Both the position numbers and the translations under genes were made by a program. Source: Desulfobulbaceae bacterium (GTDB taxonomy: Bacteria; Desulfobacterota; Desulfobulbia; Desulfobulbales; UBA5123). From it: a stretch of 30,309 bases of DNA. Under the pieces are notes generated by a model. It saw only the letters and a list, made by a program, of their open reading frames with translations. It was not told the DNA's origin and did no database searches. This document shows positions 1 to 7,708 of the stretch, in pieces. The stretch lies in the NCBI GenBank assembly GCA_029865195.1, contig JAOUHH010000004.1, positions 1 through 30,309 of the forward strand. The letters run 5' to 3'. Every line of letters starts with the position of its first letter. Position 1 is the first letter of the stretch.

Positions 1-1943
1 AGGGCGTCGCCGTCAACCGGCCCTTCGTAGCCGAATTTCCAGCCGGTCTGTCCGTCATGATACCCTTCAACCCACCAGCCGTCCATGATGCTGATGTTGG
101 GGATGCCGTTCAGCGCCGCTTTCATGCCGCTGGTGCCGCTTGCCTCCAGGGGGCGCTTGGGGCTGTTGAGCCAGGCGTGAACGCCGGCCACCATCATTTT
201 GGCGATCTGCATGTCATAGCCTGGGATAAAGACGACCTTGGCCAATCCCTTGCTGCGGAGATAGAGTTCCTTCTGGTAATCGAGGATCGATTTGATGAGG
301 TTCCGGCCCGGTACGTCTTCCGGGTGCGCTTTGCCGGCAAAGATGAAATTCACCGGGCGGCCGGCCTCGAGGATGATTTCAGTCAGGGTGTCGAGGTTGT
401 CAAAGATCAGGTCGGCGCGTTTGTAGGTTGAAAAACGGCGGGCAAAGCCGATGGTCAGGGCCGCCGGGTCCAGAAAACGCTCTTTTTCGTCGAGATAGGA
501 GAGGTAGTTGGGCGGATCGATCCAGGTTTCCTGCATCTGGTTGCGGTGTCGCACCAGCATCTCATCCACATAGGTGCTGAGGTGTTTGGAATCCTCCAGC
601 CAGGCCTGTTCCAGATAGGAGCGGAATTTATTGTTGCCGCGCAGCTTCTCGGCGTTGGCGAAGACACTGGGGTCGGTGCGCCAGTTCCGCAACTCCGCGA
701 AGGAGTCATACAGCTTTGCCTTGGCGTCGCTGATCCAGGTGAGGTGATGCACGCCGTTGGTGATGGCGGTTATCTTGTCGAGATATTGCGGGAATTGTTT
801 GCGGGTGACCTCCTTGTGCAGGCGGCTGACGCTGTTGGTGGCGCGATTGACCCGCATCGCCAGGAGGGTGAAGTTGTAAAGGGTGGGGTGCTCCCGGTCT
901 TCGGCCAGGAGGTGCAGTACCCGTTGGCAGAAGGGATGGCTGATGCCGGCGTAGATATCCTTGCGGAAGCGGTCATGGCCGGCTTTTACCGGCGTGTGGA
1001 TGGTGTAGACGATTCTTTGCGCCACCACCTCGGCGGCCTTGAAGATATCCGCATCGGTGGCGATGAAATTGTATTCGTCACCGAGGGTCTTGCGGAGTTG
1101 TTCGGCAATAAGATGCAGAACCACCACCACGCCATGCTGTTCGTTGAGATGGATGGTTTTCGAGGTGATGCCAAGACTCTGCATGACCGGCACGATCCCC
1201 GCGCCCAGCAGACGACGTTGAATGGCCTTGGTTGATTCACTGGTGCTGTCGTAGAGATGCTGGGCCGCATTCCTGATCCAGTCCGGGGAGGCTTCCACGC
1301 TGTAGTCGAGGAGGACCTGCGGCACGAAGAAATCAAGGTTGTTGTTGATTTCCATCTTTAGCCAGACCTGGGCATAGGCCATTATCTGTCGGTCGTTGTT
1401 GTCGTAGAAAGGAACCTCTATCTGGAGCGGCTTCTTCGGGTCAAGCGGGTTACGCAACAGATAGAGGGAGGGGGTTTCCTCTGGCTCCCACTGCGATGTC
1501 CAGGCGATTTGACCAAGTTGCGAGTCGACCAGCTGCGAAAAATATCCTTTCCGGTAGAGCAGGGTAATGGCGAGAGCCGGAATCTTGCTGTCGGCAAAGC
1601 TTTTCAGGGTATCGCCGGCCAGGACACCCAGGCCGCCGCTGTAGTTTGGGATCTTCTCCGGGCCATGGATGAATTTCTTGATAAAGCCGTCCAGTTGCGG
1701 GTCGATGCTGTCGGTAACCTCCAGTTCCTGAAGGCGGGCCTTGACAGGGTGAAAGACGTCACGCTCGGCGCCGATTTCCATGGAGATATAGGTAACTGAA
1801 TTGCCGTCCGGGTTGGTCAGGGTTTTCCATGCCTGATCGAGTACATCCTGCGAAACGCCAAAAAAGGTGCCGTACTGGTTGGTGGCGACCATTTCATGGA
1901 CGGCCACGTCGTTGTCTATTGAGGAAGGTCTGTTTTTTTTCAT
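1..1943 (-). CDS. glgP: Alpha-glucan (glycogen/starch) phosphorylase, 3' part outside the window
   Basis: Cytoplasmic PLP enzyme releasing glucose-1-phosphate from alpha-1,4-glucan. The reading frame is open from an ATG at 1943 to the window edge, about 647 codons, so the C-terminus is missing. Near the left edge it encodes SPKRPLEASGTSGMKAALNG, the family's PLP region with the Schiff-base lysine in GTSGMK. Further in are IPNYSGGLGVLAGD and TIHLNEQH, typical of the shorter GlgP type (TIGR02094-like). The codon before the ATG is TAG, so 1943 is the most upstream start possible in this frame. No Shine-Dalgarno sequence is visible, so the Met at codon 18 cannot be excluded. The gene stands alone and diverges from pal. 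Family assignment is firm; preference for glycogen or maltodextrin cannot be read from the sequence. Confidence 0.93.
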   Translation of the reverse strand, partial: MKKNRPSSIDNDVAVHEMVATNQYGTFFGVSQDVLDQAWKTLTNPDGNSVTYISMEIGAERDVFHPVKARLQELEVTDSIDPQLDGFIKKFIHGPEKIPNYSGGLGVLAGDTLKSFADSKIPALAITLLYRKGYFSQLVDSQLGQIAWTSQWEPEETPSLYLLRNPLDPKKPLQIEVPFYDNNDRQIMAYAQVWLKMEINNNLDFFVPQVLLDYSVEASPDWIRNAAQHLYDSTSESTKAIQRRLLGAGIVPVMQSLGITSKTIHLNEQHGVVVVLHLIAEQLRKTLGDEYNFIATDADIFKAAEVVAQRIVYTIHTPVKAGHDRFRKDIYAGISHPFCQRVLHLLAEDREHPTLYNFTLLAMRVNRATNSVSRLHKEVTRKQFPQYLDKITAITNGVHHLTWISDAKAKLYDSFAELRNWRTDPSVFANAEKLRGNNKFRSYLEQAWLEDSKHLSTYVDEMLVRHRNQMQETWIDPPNYLSYLDEKERFLDPAALTIGFARRFSTYKRADLIFDNLDTLTEIILEAGRPVNFIFAGKAHPEDVPGRNLIKSILDYQKELYLRSKGLAKVVFIPGYDMQIAKMMVAGVHAWLNSPKRPLEASGTSGMKAALNGIPNISIMDGWWVEGYHDGQTGWKFGYEGPVDGDA

Positions 1944-2259
1944 CTATAATTTGGTATATGTATTTCCGAAAAAATTGGGCAGCGTTAATCGCCAAGTGTC
2001 TCTATCTGATTTTTTTTATCAAAATAAACTATGATGTCGGAATCAATTTTGCAACCACAATTATTGTAGCATGGCGGAGGGAGAATTGCGGGCTATCTGT
2101 TCACCAAACATGCCCAAGGATTACATAATTTGTAAAAAAAAATTGAATTTCCCAGTCGTTTCTCTATAATGAATTCTGTTACAAAAATAATTGTCAAATC
2201 GTTTGGCGTGATAACCGTCAATTCAATCAGATGTACTTAGGAGCAAGGGGAGAATAACT
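1944..2259. other. AT-rich divergent intergenic region between glgP and pal
   Basis: About 316 bases clearly richer in A and T than the flanking genes. It must hold the promoters of both divergent genes. A convincing sigma70-type promoter for pal is seen at 2143-2170. I found no equally good promoter for glgP, no ORF with a ribosome binding site and no RNA gene. Confidence 0.6.
2143..2170 (+). promoter_or_regulatory. Sigma70-like promoter of pal
   Basis: A -35 box TTGAAT (2143-2148) lies 16 bases before a perfect -10 box TATAAT (2165-2170). Transcription would start near 2177, giving a leader of about 80 bases before pal. Seen directly; promoter activity is inferred. Confidence 0.6.
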
Positions 2260-2817
2260 ATGAAGTATTCCGAAATGTTTCGTGTAGGTGCTGTGGCAAT
2301 CGTGGTTGTATCTCTGTCGTTATTCGCCGGCGGATGCGCCAAGAAAACCGTACGTTCCGACGAGGGGGCGGCCGGGGCCGCTGGTGCCGCCGGGAAACGC
2401 GGTGAGGGCATGGGGGCCGAGGAATCCCTTTCCGCGTCGGCTTCATCTCGTCTGCAGGAAGCATATTCCGAGGGCAGGACCTCATTGGAGTTACGTCCCA
2501 TCTATTTTGATTTTGACAAATCGAATATTCGTCCCGATCAACAGGATCGGATAGACGGTAATGCCACTTATCTCAAAAACAACCCCGCCGCTACGATCAG
2601 GATCGAGGGCAACTGTGACGAGCGCGGCACCAATGAATACAACATGGCGCTTGGTGAACGGCGGGCGCTGGCGGCCAAGAAATACCTGCTTAACGTTGGT
2701 ATCTCCGAGGATCGTTTGCAGACGGTTAGCTATGGTGAAGAGAAGCCCCTCCAAGAGGGTCATGACGAGGCTGCTTGGGAACAGAACCGTCGGGATGATT
2801 TTGCAATTATCAGGTAA
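2260..2817 (+). CDS. pal: Peptidoglycan-associated lipoprotein (OmpA-family)
   Basis: 185 aa outer-membrane lipoprotein that anchors the outer membrane to peptidoglycan, the Pal part of Tol-Pal. An N-terminal hydrophobic signal ends in a lipobox (LFAGGC, Cys about residue 26). A Gly/Ala-rich linker follows, then an OmpA-C domain from about residue 77: IYFDFDKSNI, GNCDERGTNEYN, LGERRALAAKKYL, SYGEEKP, all hallmarks of Pal. A purine-rich ribosome binding site (GGGGAGAA) precedes the ATG. The tolQRA and tolB genes usually found upstream are not here; the upstream neighbour is a divergent glgP. A hairpin follows the gene before the ompH-like gene, so the two may be only partly co-transcribed. Confidence 0.95.
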   Translation: MKYSEMFRVGAVAIVVVSLSLFAGGCAKKTVRSDEGAAGAAGAAGKRGEGMGAEESLSASASSRLQEAYSEGRTSLELRPIYFDFDKSNIRPDQQDRIDGNATYLKNNPAATIRIEGNCDERGTNEYNMALGERRALAAKKYLLNVGISEDRLQTVSYGEEKPLQEGHDEAAWEQNRRDDFAIIR

Positions 2818-2849
2818 TACGTCTACACAACACTTGCATTGACAAGAGG

Positions 2850-2890
2850 CCGGGATGGGAAAAGTCAATAAGACTCCATCCCGGTTTCTT
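2850..2890 (+). terminator. Hairpin between pal and ompH-like gene
   Basis: Arms 2850-2858 and 2876-2884 form a perfect 9-bp stem (CCGGGATGG / CCATCCCGG) with a 17-base loop, followed by TTTCTT. The large loop and short U-run suggest a weak or partial terminator at the end of pal. Confidence 0.55.
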
Positions 2891-2931
2891 ATTTAACGAA
2901 ATCAGACATCAATAAAGAAAGAGGATCGAAA

Positions 2932-3489
2932 ATGCATAAATTTTTCAGGGGGGCAATGACAACTGCCCTTGTTTTTTCTCTGACCATGTGGGCGATTTCT
3001 GCCGATGCCGCTCAGCCGATGAAGATCGGGGTCATCAATCTTCAGCACATTATGGCAAATTCGAAATTTGCAAAGTCCATTCAGTCTCAGCTGCAGGCCA
3101 AGGGCGAGGAGTTACAGAAAAATGTTCAGAAAGAGCGGGACAAGTATGACGCCCTGAAAAGTGAGATTGATAAAAAGAAAACGGTCTGGTCGCAGGAGGT
3201 TTTGCAGGAGAAGATCAGGGATCTGCAAAAGACGGAAGAGTATGGCAAGATCGTTTCCCGTGACGCCACTTATGAGCTTCAGACTCTGGAGAAGAAGTTG
3301 ATGGGGCCGGTTCTGAATGAATTAGGCACCCTTATCAACGATTACGGCAAGCGTGAGGGATTTACCATGATCATGGATAATACCGGTCAGGGAGCCCGTT
3401 CCGGTATCTTGTATGTCGATGCGACGCTGGACATCAGCGAGAAGATTTTGAAGGAATTGGACGTGGTACTTGCCAAGAAGAAAAAATAA
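2932..3489 (+). CDS. Skp/OmpH-like periplasmic chaperone
   Basis: 185 aa. An N-terminal Sec signal peptide ends near ADAA-Q (about residue 27). The mature protein begins with the family pattern MKIGVINLQHIMANS, has a long charged helical middle (about residues 50-125, KGEELQKNVQKERDKYDALK and onwards), and returns to the beta core near the end (GFTMIMDNTG, ILYVDATLDISEKILKELD). This matches the OmpH/Skp family, a jellyfish-shaped trimer holding unfolded outer-membrane proteins in the periplasm. Ribosome binding site AGAGGA lies 7-8 bases before the ATG. In many genomes this gene sits between bamA and lpxD; here it follows pal instead, which still makes sense as an envelope-biogenesis pairing. 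A strong terminator follows. Confidence 0.9.
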   Translation: MHKFFRGAMTTALVFSLTMWAISADAAQPMKIGVINLQHIMANSKFAKSIQSQLQAKGEELQKNVQKERDKYDALKSEIDKKKTVWSQEVLQEKIRDLQKTEEYGKIVSRDATYELQTLEKKLMGPVLNELGTLINDYGKREGFTMIMDNTGQGARSGILYVDATLDISEKILKELDVVLAKKKK

Positions 3490-3514
3490 ACGTTACGGCA
3501 GGTCGTTGCGAAGC

Positions 3515-3554
3515 AAAAAGGGTTCGGGCAATTGATTGCCCGAACCCTTTTTTT
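3515..3554. terminator. Bidirectional intrinsic terminator
   Basis: A perfect 12-bp stem, GGGTTCGGGCAA (3520-3531) and TTGCCCGAACCC (3536-3547), with loop TTGA, flanked by A5 on the left and T7 on the right. It lies between the convergent ompH-like and parA-like genes and can serve both. Confidence 0.9.
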
Positions 3555-3607
3555 GTTGAGCTGCGCCATACGCGAGCCTTAGGCGGCTTTGCGGGCGCGG
3601 CTGTTAC

Positions 3608-4540
3608 CTAGCGAAGCAATTTCGGATTGCCTGCGACCTTGCGAACCAGTTCCCGGTAGTCTTCCGCGCCGGGCGAGCCGGGGGCGAATTCAAAAATGGT
3701 CTGACCGTAGGCGGGCGCCTCGGAAAGCCTGACGTTGTAACGTATCGCCGGGCAGAGCAATTGCCCGTACAGTTCCTCTATTTTTTCAAGGATGCCCATG
3801 GATTGCTTGACCCGTTTGTCCATGAAGGTCGGCAGGATGTACCGCAGGGAGACTTCCTTGCGGTGTTTCTGGATAGCGGCAATGCTTTTCAGGAATTCGA
3901 GAAGCCCCTGCAGGGTCATCACCTCCAGGGAGACCGGCGTCAAGACCTCGTTGGCGTAAAAGAGAACGTTGACGGTCAGCGGATCCCAGCCGGGAGAGGT
4001 GTCGACAATGATATAGTCGTATTGGTCCTCAATGGGCTTCAGTGCTTCGGCGAGGGTCAATTCGCCGCCGAAATCCTTGCGGTCGATCAATCTCTTGATG
4101 CCGGCGAGGGATTTCCCGCCTGCCAGCAGCCAGAGTCGTTCCCTGGCCTGTGTGACGGCTTCTTCCGCACTCAACTCCTCGGTTACCAGTTCAGTAAGAC
4201 CCGCCTTGGGTTTGACGCCCAGCATGAAGCTATCCTGCCCCTGCGTGTCGGTGTCAACCAGTAACACCTTGAATCCGGCAAAGGAGAGGCCGGCGGCAAG
4301 GTTGACGGCGGTTGTCGTTTTGCCGACCCCGCCTTTGCTGATCGAAACTGCTATGCGCCGTGGGCCTTTCGGTGCCTTGACGGGCTGGATCGTGGTGGGG
4401 GCGGCGGGTACGGTTTCCTGTCGGCCGGGCAGGAGGAATTGATTGCCGCAATACTTGCAACGCGCCTTCTTGATGTTGGGAGGGATCAGGTTTTCATCAA
4501 TATTGTGCTGTTTCTGGCAATGAGGGCATGTGAGAACCAT
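3608..4540 (-). CDS. ParA/Soj-like ATPase with N-terminal zinc ribbon
   Basis: 310 aa. The N-terminus holds a CxxC...CxxC zinc ribbon of MJ0042 type (Cys 5, 8, 28, 31) and a Pro/Ala linker to about residue 60. A complete ParA/MinD-type ATPase follows: deviant Walker A KGGVGKTT (69-76, with the signature first lysine), Walker A' LLVDTDTQGQ (about 93-102) and Walker B-type IIVDTSPGWDP. Such ATPases form ATP-dependent dimers on DNA or membrane and position DNA, chemosensory arrays or other cargo. There is no adjacent parB and no parS-like repeat was noticed, so this looks like an orphan positioning ParA rather than the chromosome partition protein. It is the last gene of the PilZ-RHH-ParA operon. 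ATG start with a plausible ACGGAG ribosome binding site. Cargo unknown. Confidence 0.85.
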   Translation of the reverse strand: MVLTCPHCQKQHNIDENLIPPNIKKARCKYCGNQFLLPGRQETVPAAPTTIQPVKAPKGPRRIAVSISKGGVGKTTTAVNLAAGLSFAGFKVLLVDTDTQGQDSFMLGVKPKAGLTELVTEELSAEEAVTQARERLWLLAGGKSLAGIKRLIDRKDFGGELTLAEALKPIEDQYDYIIVDTSPGWDPLTVNVLFYANEVLTPVSLEVMTLQGLLEFLKSIAAIQKHRKEVSLRYILPTFMDKRVKQSMGILEKIEELYGQLLCPAIRYNVRLSEAPAYGQTIFEFAPGSPGAEDYRELVRKVAGNPKLLR

Positions 4541-4634
4541 CAGGCAGTCTCCGTTCGGTTGTTATGGGCGAGGTTGAACAATGTGGCCGTGCAGGCGAGT
4601 GCCAACGAATATCGCTGAAGAAGTAGGGTCGGCA

Positions 4635-5033
4635 TTATTTGTCCTTCCGGTCCCGCATAATCTGTTTGAAAAGGTCACTCTTTTCGCCTTTGTCCGCCAG
4701 CTCCTGCAAGAGCATTTTGAGAGCGGTGTCTACGATTCCGGATTTGGAGATATAGGTGCCGACCTCTTCCGGCAGAAGATTCTCGATGGTTTCTCGTGCG
4801 TCTTCCAGGTTTGCAAAAACCTCCTCGGAGAGATAGTGAGTAGTTTTTTTCTTGGCCCCTTTGCGGTGAGGGGGCGGTGTTTCTCTGCGTGGCGGCTTGG
4901 GGGCATGCTTCCTTTTGACGTGTTGAGCGAGCAGTTCCGTCAAGCCATCAAGCCCCGGCATGTCTGCTTCGTGGTCTCCGCTCAGGACGTCCTGGAGGAT
5001 ATCTTTGCCTGTTTTTTTGTTGGCCATATTCAT
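4635..5033 (-). CDS. Putative ribbon-helix-helix protein, ParA partner candidate
   Basis: About 132 aa, not recognised as a named family. The first 45 residues are acidic and contain KKTGKDILQDVLSG. A Pro/Lys/Arg-rich linker follows (PKPPRRETPPPHRKGAKKK). The C-terminal half reads KKTTHYLSEEVFANLEDARE, then a second helix beginning SKSGIVDTALKMLLQEL. A short basic strand, an amphipathic helix and a second helix opened by S-K-S is the layout of ribbon-helix-helix (CopG/ParG-like) DNA-binding domains. ParA proteins often pair with small RHH centromere-binding or stimulatory proteins, so a partner role is plausible. The frame opens upstream to 5135, but that stretch overlaps the PilZ gene; ATG 5033 has a weak GGA five bases before it, with ATG 5027 as alternative. 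RHH assignment is from pattern only. Confidence 0.6.
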   Translation of the reverse strand: MNMANKKTGKDILQDVLSGDHEADMPGLDGLTELLAQHVKRKHAPKPPRRETPPPHRKGAKKKTTHYLSEEVFANLEDARETIENLLPEEVGTYISKSGIVDTALKMLLQELADKGEKSDLFKQIMRDRKDK

Positions 5034-5074
5034 TGTCGTCCAGAAAAAGGCGAAAACGGCGCCGCATGGGCGGT

Positions 5075-5425
5075 TTATTCGGTAAACATGCTGCTGCGAT
5101 GCTTTTTGATGTAATCGGCGATGGTTTTCTCGCATTGGTGGGTCAAACCGACCAGCTCAACGCCACAGAGGTAATTGCCGGAGTCATGTGGTGACACATG
5201 CACGATCTTGCCTTTCAGCTCAAACTGTTTGCCGCCCAGATGGAGGGTGATGGTGAAAATCTGGTCACTGACCGGAAAGGCGTCTTCTTCGTTCAGGAGG
5301 ATGCCAATACCCTTGCTGCCAAGATTGATTACCGGAAAGGATTGGTTTTCGATCAGCGCCGATACGTCATGTGACTCGTGAACAGGAATTCGGAAGATGT
5401 CACGGGTTATTTGTTCCAGATCCAT
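5075..5425 (-). CDS. PilZ-domain protein (putative c-di-GMP receptor)
   Basis: 116 aa, single domain. The N-terminus has RDIFR, the RxxxR half of the PilZ nucleotide-binding signature (R8, R12). The second half, normally [D/N]xSxxG, appears as NLGSKG: Asn and final Gly kept, Ser position replaced by Gly. A beta-barrel-like series follows (FTITLHLGGKQFELKGKIVH, then YLCGVELVGL), then a short helix (CEKTIADYIKKH). PilZ proteins bind cyclic-di-GMP and relay it to a partner. First gene of a three-gene operon with the RHH-like protein 41 bases downstream and the ParA-like ATPase after that. Start ATG 5425 with GGAG ribosome binding site. Family likely; c-di-GMP binding uncertain because of the altered motif. 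Confidence 0.75.
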   Translation of the reverse strand: MDLEQITRDIFRIPVHESHDVSALIENQSFPVINLGSKGIGILLNEEDAFPVSDQIFTITLHLGGKQFELKGKIVHVSPHDSGNYLCGVELVGLTHQCEKTIADYIKKHRSSMFTE

Positions 5426-5607
5426 CTTGCTCTCCGTCTTGTAATGTATGTTCGCGTTTTTTGGGATGTTGCAACGGTGAGTATGTCGCCATCAACAATA
5501 ATATAGCAGTTTCCTGACTTATTGCACCAATGTTTAATGCGAGAATCCTTCACCCGGTAGCTGTTGCCGTTTCTTTACGGAGAGGGTGAGAGGATTTGTG
5601 AACATTC

Positions 5608-6984
5608 TTATCGGGAAGCCTGCTGTGTGGCGTCGAGGAGTGAGCGGATGGTTTGCGCCAGCATGGATGCCGCCACCGGTTTTATGAGAAAGATCTTGAT
5701 GCCGATTTGTATGGCCTGCTCTTTATCGATATTCTCGCTATAGCCGCTGTAGAGGATAATCGGTAGATCCGGCCGCAAGGCAAGCATTGCTTCAGCCATC
5801 TTGATGCCGGTAAGGCCCGGCATCGCTTGGTCCGTTATGACCAGATCATAATATTCGGGGGATTTTTTAAAACGATCGAGGGCGGCAACGCTTGAGGTTT
5901 CCCCGTCGAATTGGTAGCCGAGTTCGTCCATGAATTGCTTGGTCATGGAAACGAGCACCTCTTCGTCATCGACAAAAAGTATCTTCTCGCTCCCGCCGAC
6001 ATTCTGCCGTTTCTGAGGAGGCGGTGTGATTGGCTGCTGACCGCGCAGAAAGGGGAGGTCGGGTTTTGGTGCCATGCGGTTGTCGGCGGAGAGGAACTTT
6101 GCGACCAGTTTCTGGCTGTGCTGACCGGCAGTGAGGGCTTTGCTCAGATTGTCATGGAGCAGGGTTCCCGCTTCGGCATGCAGCAGAGCGAGTTCGGTGT
6201 GACCGATGACGGCGGCGAGGGTGTTGTTGAGGTCATGGGCCCGGCGCGCCAACACCTTCTGCAACGGGGAGTCGCAGACCTCCTGTATCCTGATCGTATT
6301 GATTATCCCCTGAATGCAGCCATCCTCGTCCGAGAAAGGTGTGGCGGTGAGGGCGAGGGTGCGTGTGTCGCCGTCTTGGTTCGCCACCTCGAAGGCCTCC
6401 TCGACGCGGCCTTTTTCACCGTGCATAATGCTGTGCAGTGGGCAGCGGGGGGTGCCGCAAAGGGGATTCCGCATCACATGAAAGCATTGGTTGCCCACCA
6501 ACTCGTCCGGTCCTTTGCCGAAGAGGGCGGCCATGCCTAGGTTGGCGCGCCGGATAGTGTAATCCTTGTCGATGACACAGATGGCGACGCCCGCCTCCTG
6601 CAGTATTTTTTCTACTTCGTGCAGTTGCGCTTGGAGTGCGCCGTTTCTGGCCGTGCTTTCGGAGAGCGCGTTATCTTTTCGATGATTGTCTTCCGTAAGT
6701 TTCGCCGCCTGTAGCGCAAAGCGACCCGCCTGATCTGCAAGCTCGCGGTGGAGGTGTTGCGTTGTCTCTTCGAAAAGTTGTCGGCTTTTGCGGAGATGTC
6801 TGGCAAGGATCGTTATGGCGCAGCAACCGAGCAGCCAGATGATAAAAGCAGGGGTGGGGAATTCGGCGCGGTACACGAGCCAGATGCATAGCAGCACCCC
6901 GCCGCCGGTGCTCAAGGCCGCCGACAGCAGTAAATGGATGTTGTAAGGTGGCCGTGTGACCGGAATTTTCATGCGCTCAGGCAT
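5608..6984 (-). CDS. Membrane PAS / HisKA-like / receiver protein without ATPase domain
   Basis: 458 aa. Two membrane segments (about 18-38 and 44-62), a coiled coil (about 65-130), a PAS domain (about 126-236) with three cysteines (C167, C176, C181), then a dimerisation-type motif RRAHDLNNTLAAVIGHTELA whose His250 aligns with the phospho-acceptor of HisKA kinases. The ATP-binding HATPase_c domain that should follow (N, G1, G2 boxes) is absent: a Pro-rich linker of about 60 residues leads straight to a complete receiver domain (about 333-450) with acidic DD at 339-340, phospho-acceptor Asp385 (ITDQAMPG) and Lys435 (LIKPV). It therefore cannot autophosphorylate alone and may relay phosphate for, or dimerise with, another kinase. 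The start overlaps the pgl stop by 8 bases; Met5 (6972) is an alternative start. Last gene of the pentose phosphate operon. Confidence 0.85.
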   Translation of the reverse strand: MPERMKIPVTRPPYNIHLLLSAALSTGGGVLLCIWLVYRAEFPTPAFIIWLLGCCAITILARHLRKSRQLFEETTQHLHRELADQAGRFALQAAKLTEDNHRKDNALSESTARNGALQAQLHEVEKILQEAGVAICVIDKDYTIRRANLGMAALFGKGPDELVGNQCFHVMRNPLCGTPRCPLHSIMHGEKGRVEEAFEVANQDGDTRTLALTATPFSDEDGCIQGIINTIRIQEVCDSPLQKVLARRAHDLNNTLAAVIGHTELALLHAEAGTLLHDNLSKALTAGQHSQKLVAKFLSADNRMAPKPDLPFLRGQQPITPPPQKRQNVGGSEKILFVDDEEVLVSMTKQFMDELGYQFDGETSSVAALDRFKKSPEYYDLVITDQAMPGLTGIKMAEAMLALRPDLPIILYSGYSENIDKEQAIQIGIKIFLIKPVAASMLAQTIRSLLDATQQASR

Positions 6985-7708
6985 CGGCGATATACCAGAT
7001 CAGCTTCCCTTGCGGAGCGATGCGGCCGGCAGGATATTTGGGTGGTGATTGTCTGTCGGCGATGATTGCCGCCGCAAGTTCCTTTTTCTTCACCCCCGCG
7101 ATCAGAAAGATGCCCTCGGCGGCTTGGTTGATGACCGGGATGGTCAGGGTCAGGCGCTCCACCTGCGGCGGCAGGTCTCCCGGTGGGGTTGCGGTGACCC
7201 ATTTGCCTGTTTCAGCAAGGGCCTTGGCGTTGGGGAAGAGGGAGGCCGTGTGTCCGTCGCTGCCCAGTCCGAGAAGGATCAGGTCGAAGGTGGGCGGCAA
7301 GTTTTTTTCATGCATACCCGAACCGAAAAAGCGGCGCAGGTCCTCCTCGTAGCTGGCAGCCCCTTCTTTGGGGGGCAGTTCGCCAGGCATGCGATGAATC
7401 GTGCAGTTTGCCGACAACGGGTGGGCCAAAAGTGTCTCTTGCGCCATGCGGTAGTTGCTGTCCGGATGGGTGGGGTCAACGCAACGTTCATCGCCCCAAA
7501 AGAGATGGGTTTTGTCCCATGGCATGCGATCGACAAAGGGGGGGGCGGCAAGAAGACGGTACAACGGCTTTGGGGTGTCGCCGCCGGAAGCCGCCATGGC
7601 GAAGCGGCCGTGGTCGGCGACGCATCGACGGGCGGTGGTCACGATGTGCTCGGCCAGGGCGTGGCAGCATTGCGCGAGCGTTGGGAAGTCATGCCGTTCA
7701 TAATGCAT
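6977..7708 (-). CDS. pgl: 6-phosphogluconolactonase
   Basis: 243 aa, DevB/Pgl family. Hydrolyses 6-phosphogluconolactone to 6-phosphogluconate, the second oxidative pentose phosphate step. Family signatures are present: AASGGDTPKPLYRLL near residue 39, the active-site loop HLFWGDERCVDPTHPDSNYRM, and ILLGLGSDGHTASLFP. The length is usual for the family. The ATG follows the zwf stop codon with no intervening base, and the 3' end overlaps the PAS-receiver gene, so translation is probably coupled in both directions. Confidence 0.95.
   Translation of the reverse strand: MHYERHDFPTLAQCCHALAEHIVTTARRCVADHGRFAMAASGGDTPKPLYRLLAAPPFVDRMPWDKTHLFWGDERCVDPTHPDSNYRMAQETLLAHPLSANCTIHRMPGELPPKEGAASYEEDLRRFFGSGMHEKNLPPTFDLILLGLGSDGHTASLFPNAKALAETGKWVTATPPGDLPPQVERLTLTIPVINQAAEGIFLIAGVKKKELAAAIIADRQSPPKYPAGRIAPQGKLIWYIADA

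Noticed and set aside
3608..5425. A classical parABS chromosome-partition locus
   Set aside because: There is no ParB-like protein, no parS-like repeat was noticed, and no gidA/gidB or replication-origin genes are nearby. The ParA is treated as an orphan.
5545..5595. Imperfect inverted repeat after the PAS-receiver gene, considered as its terminator
   Set aside because: Arms 5545-5555 and 5584-5595 pair with an extra base, but no T-run follows on the minus strand, so terminator function is not supported.
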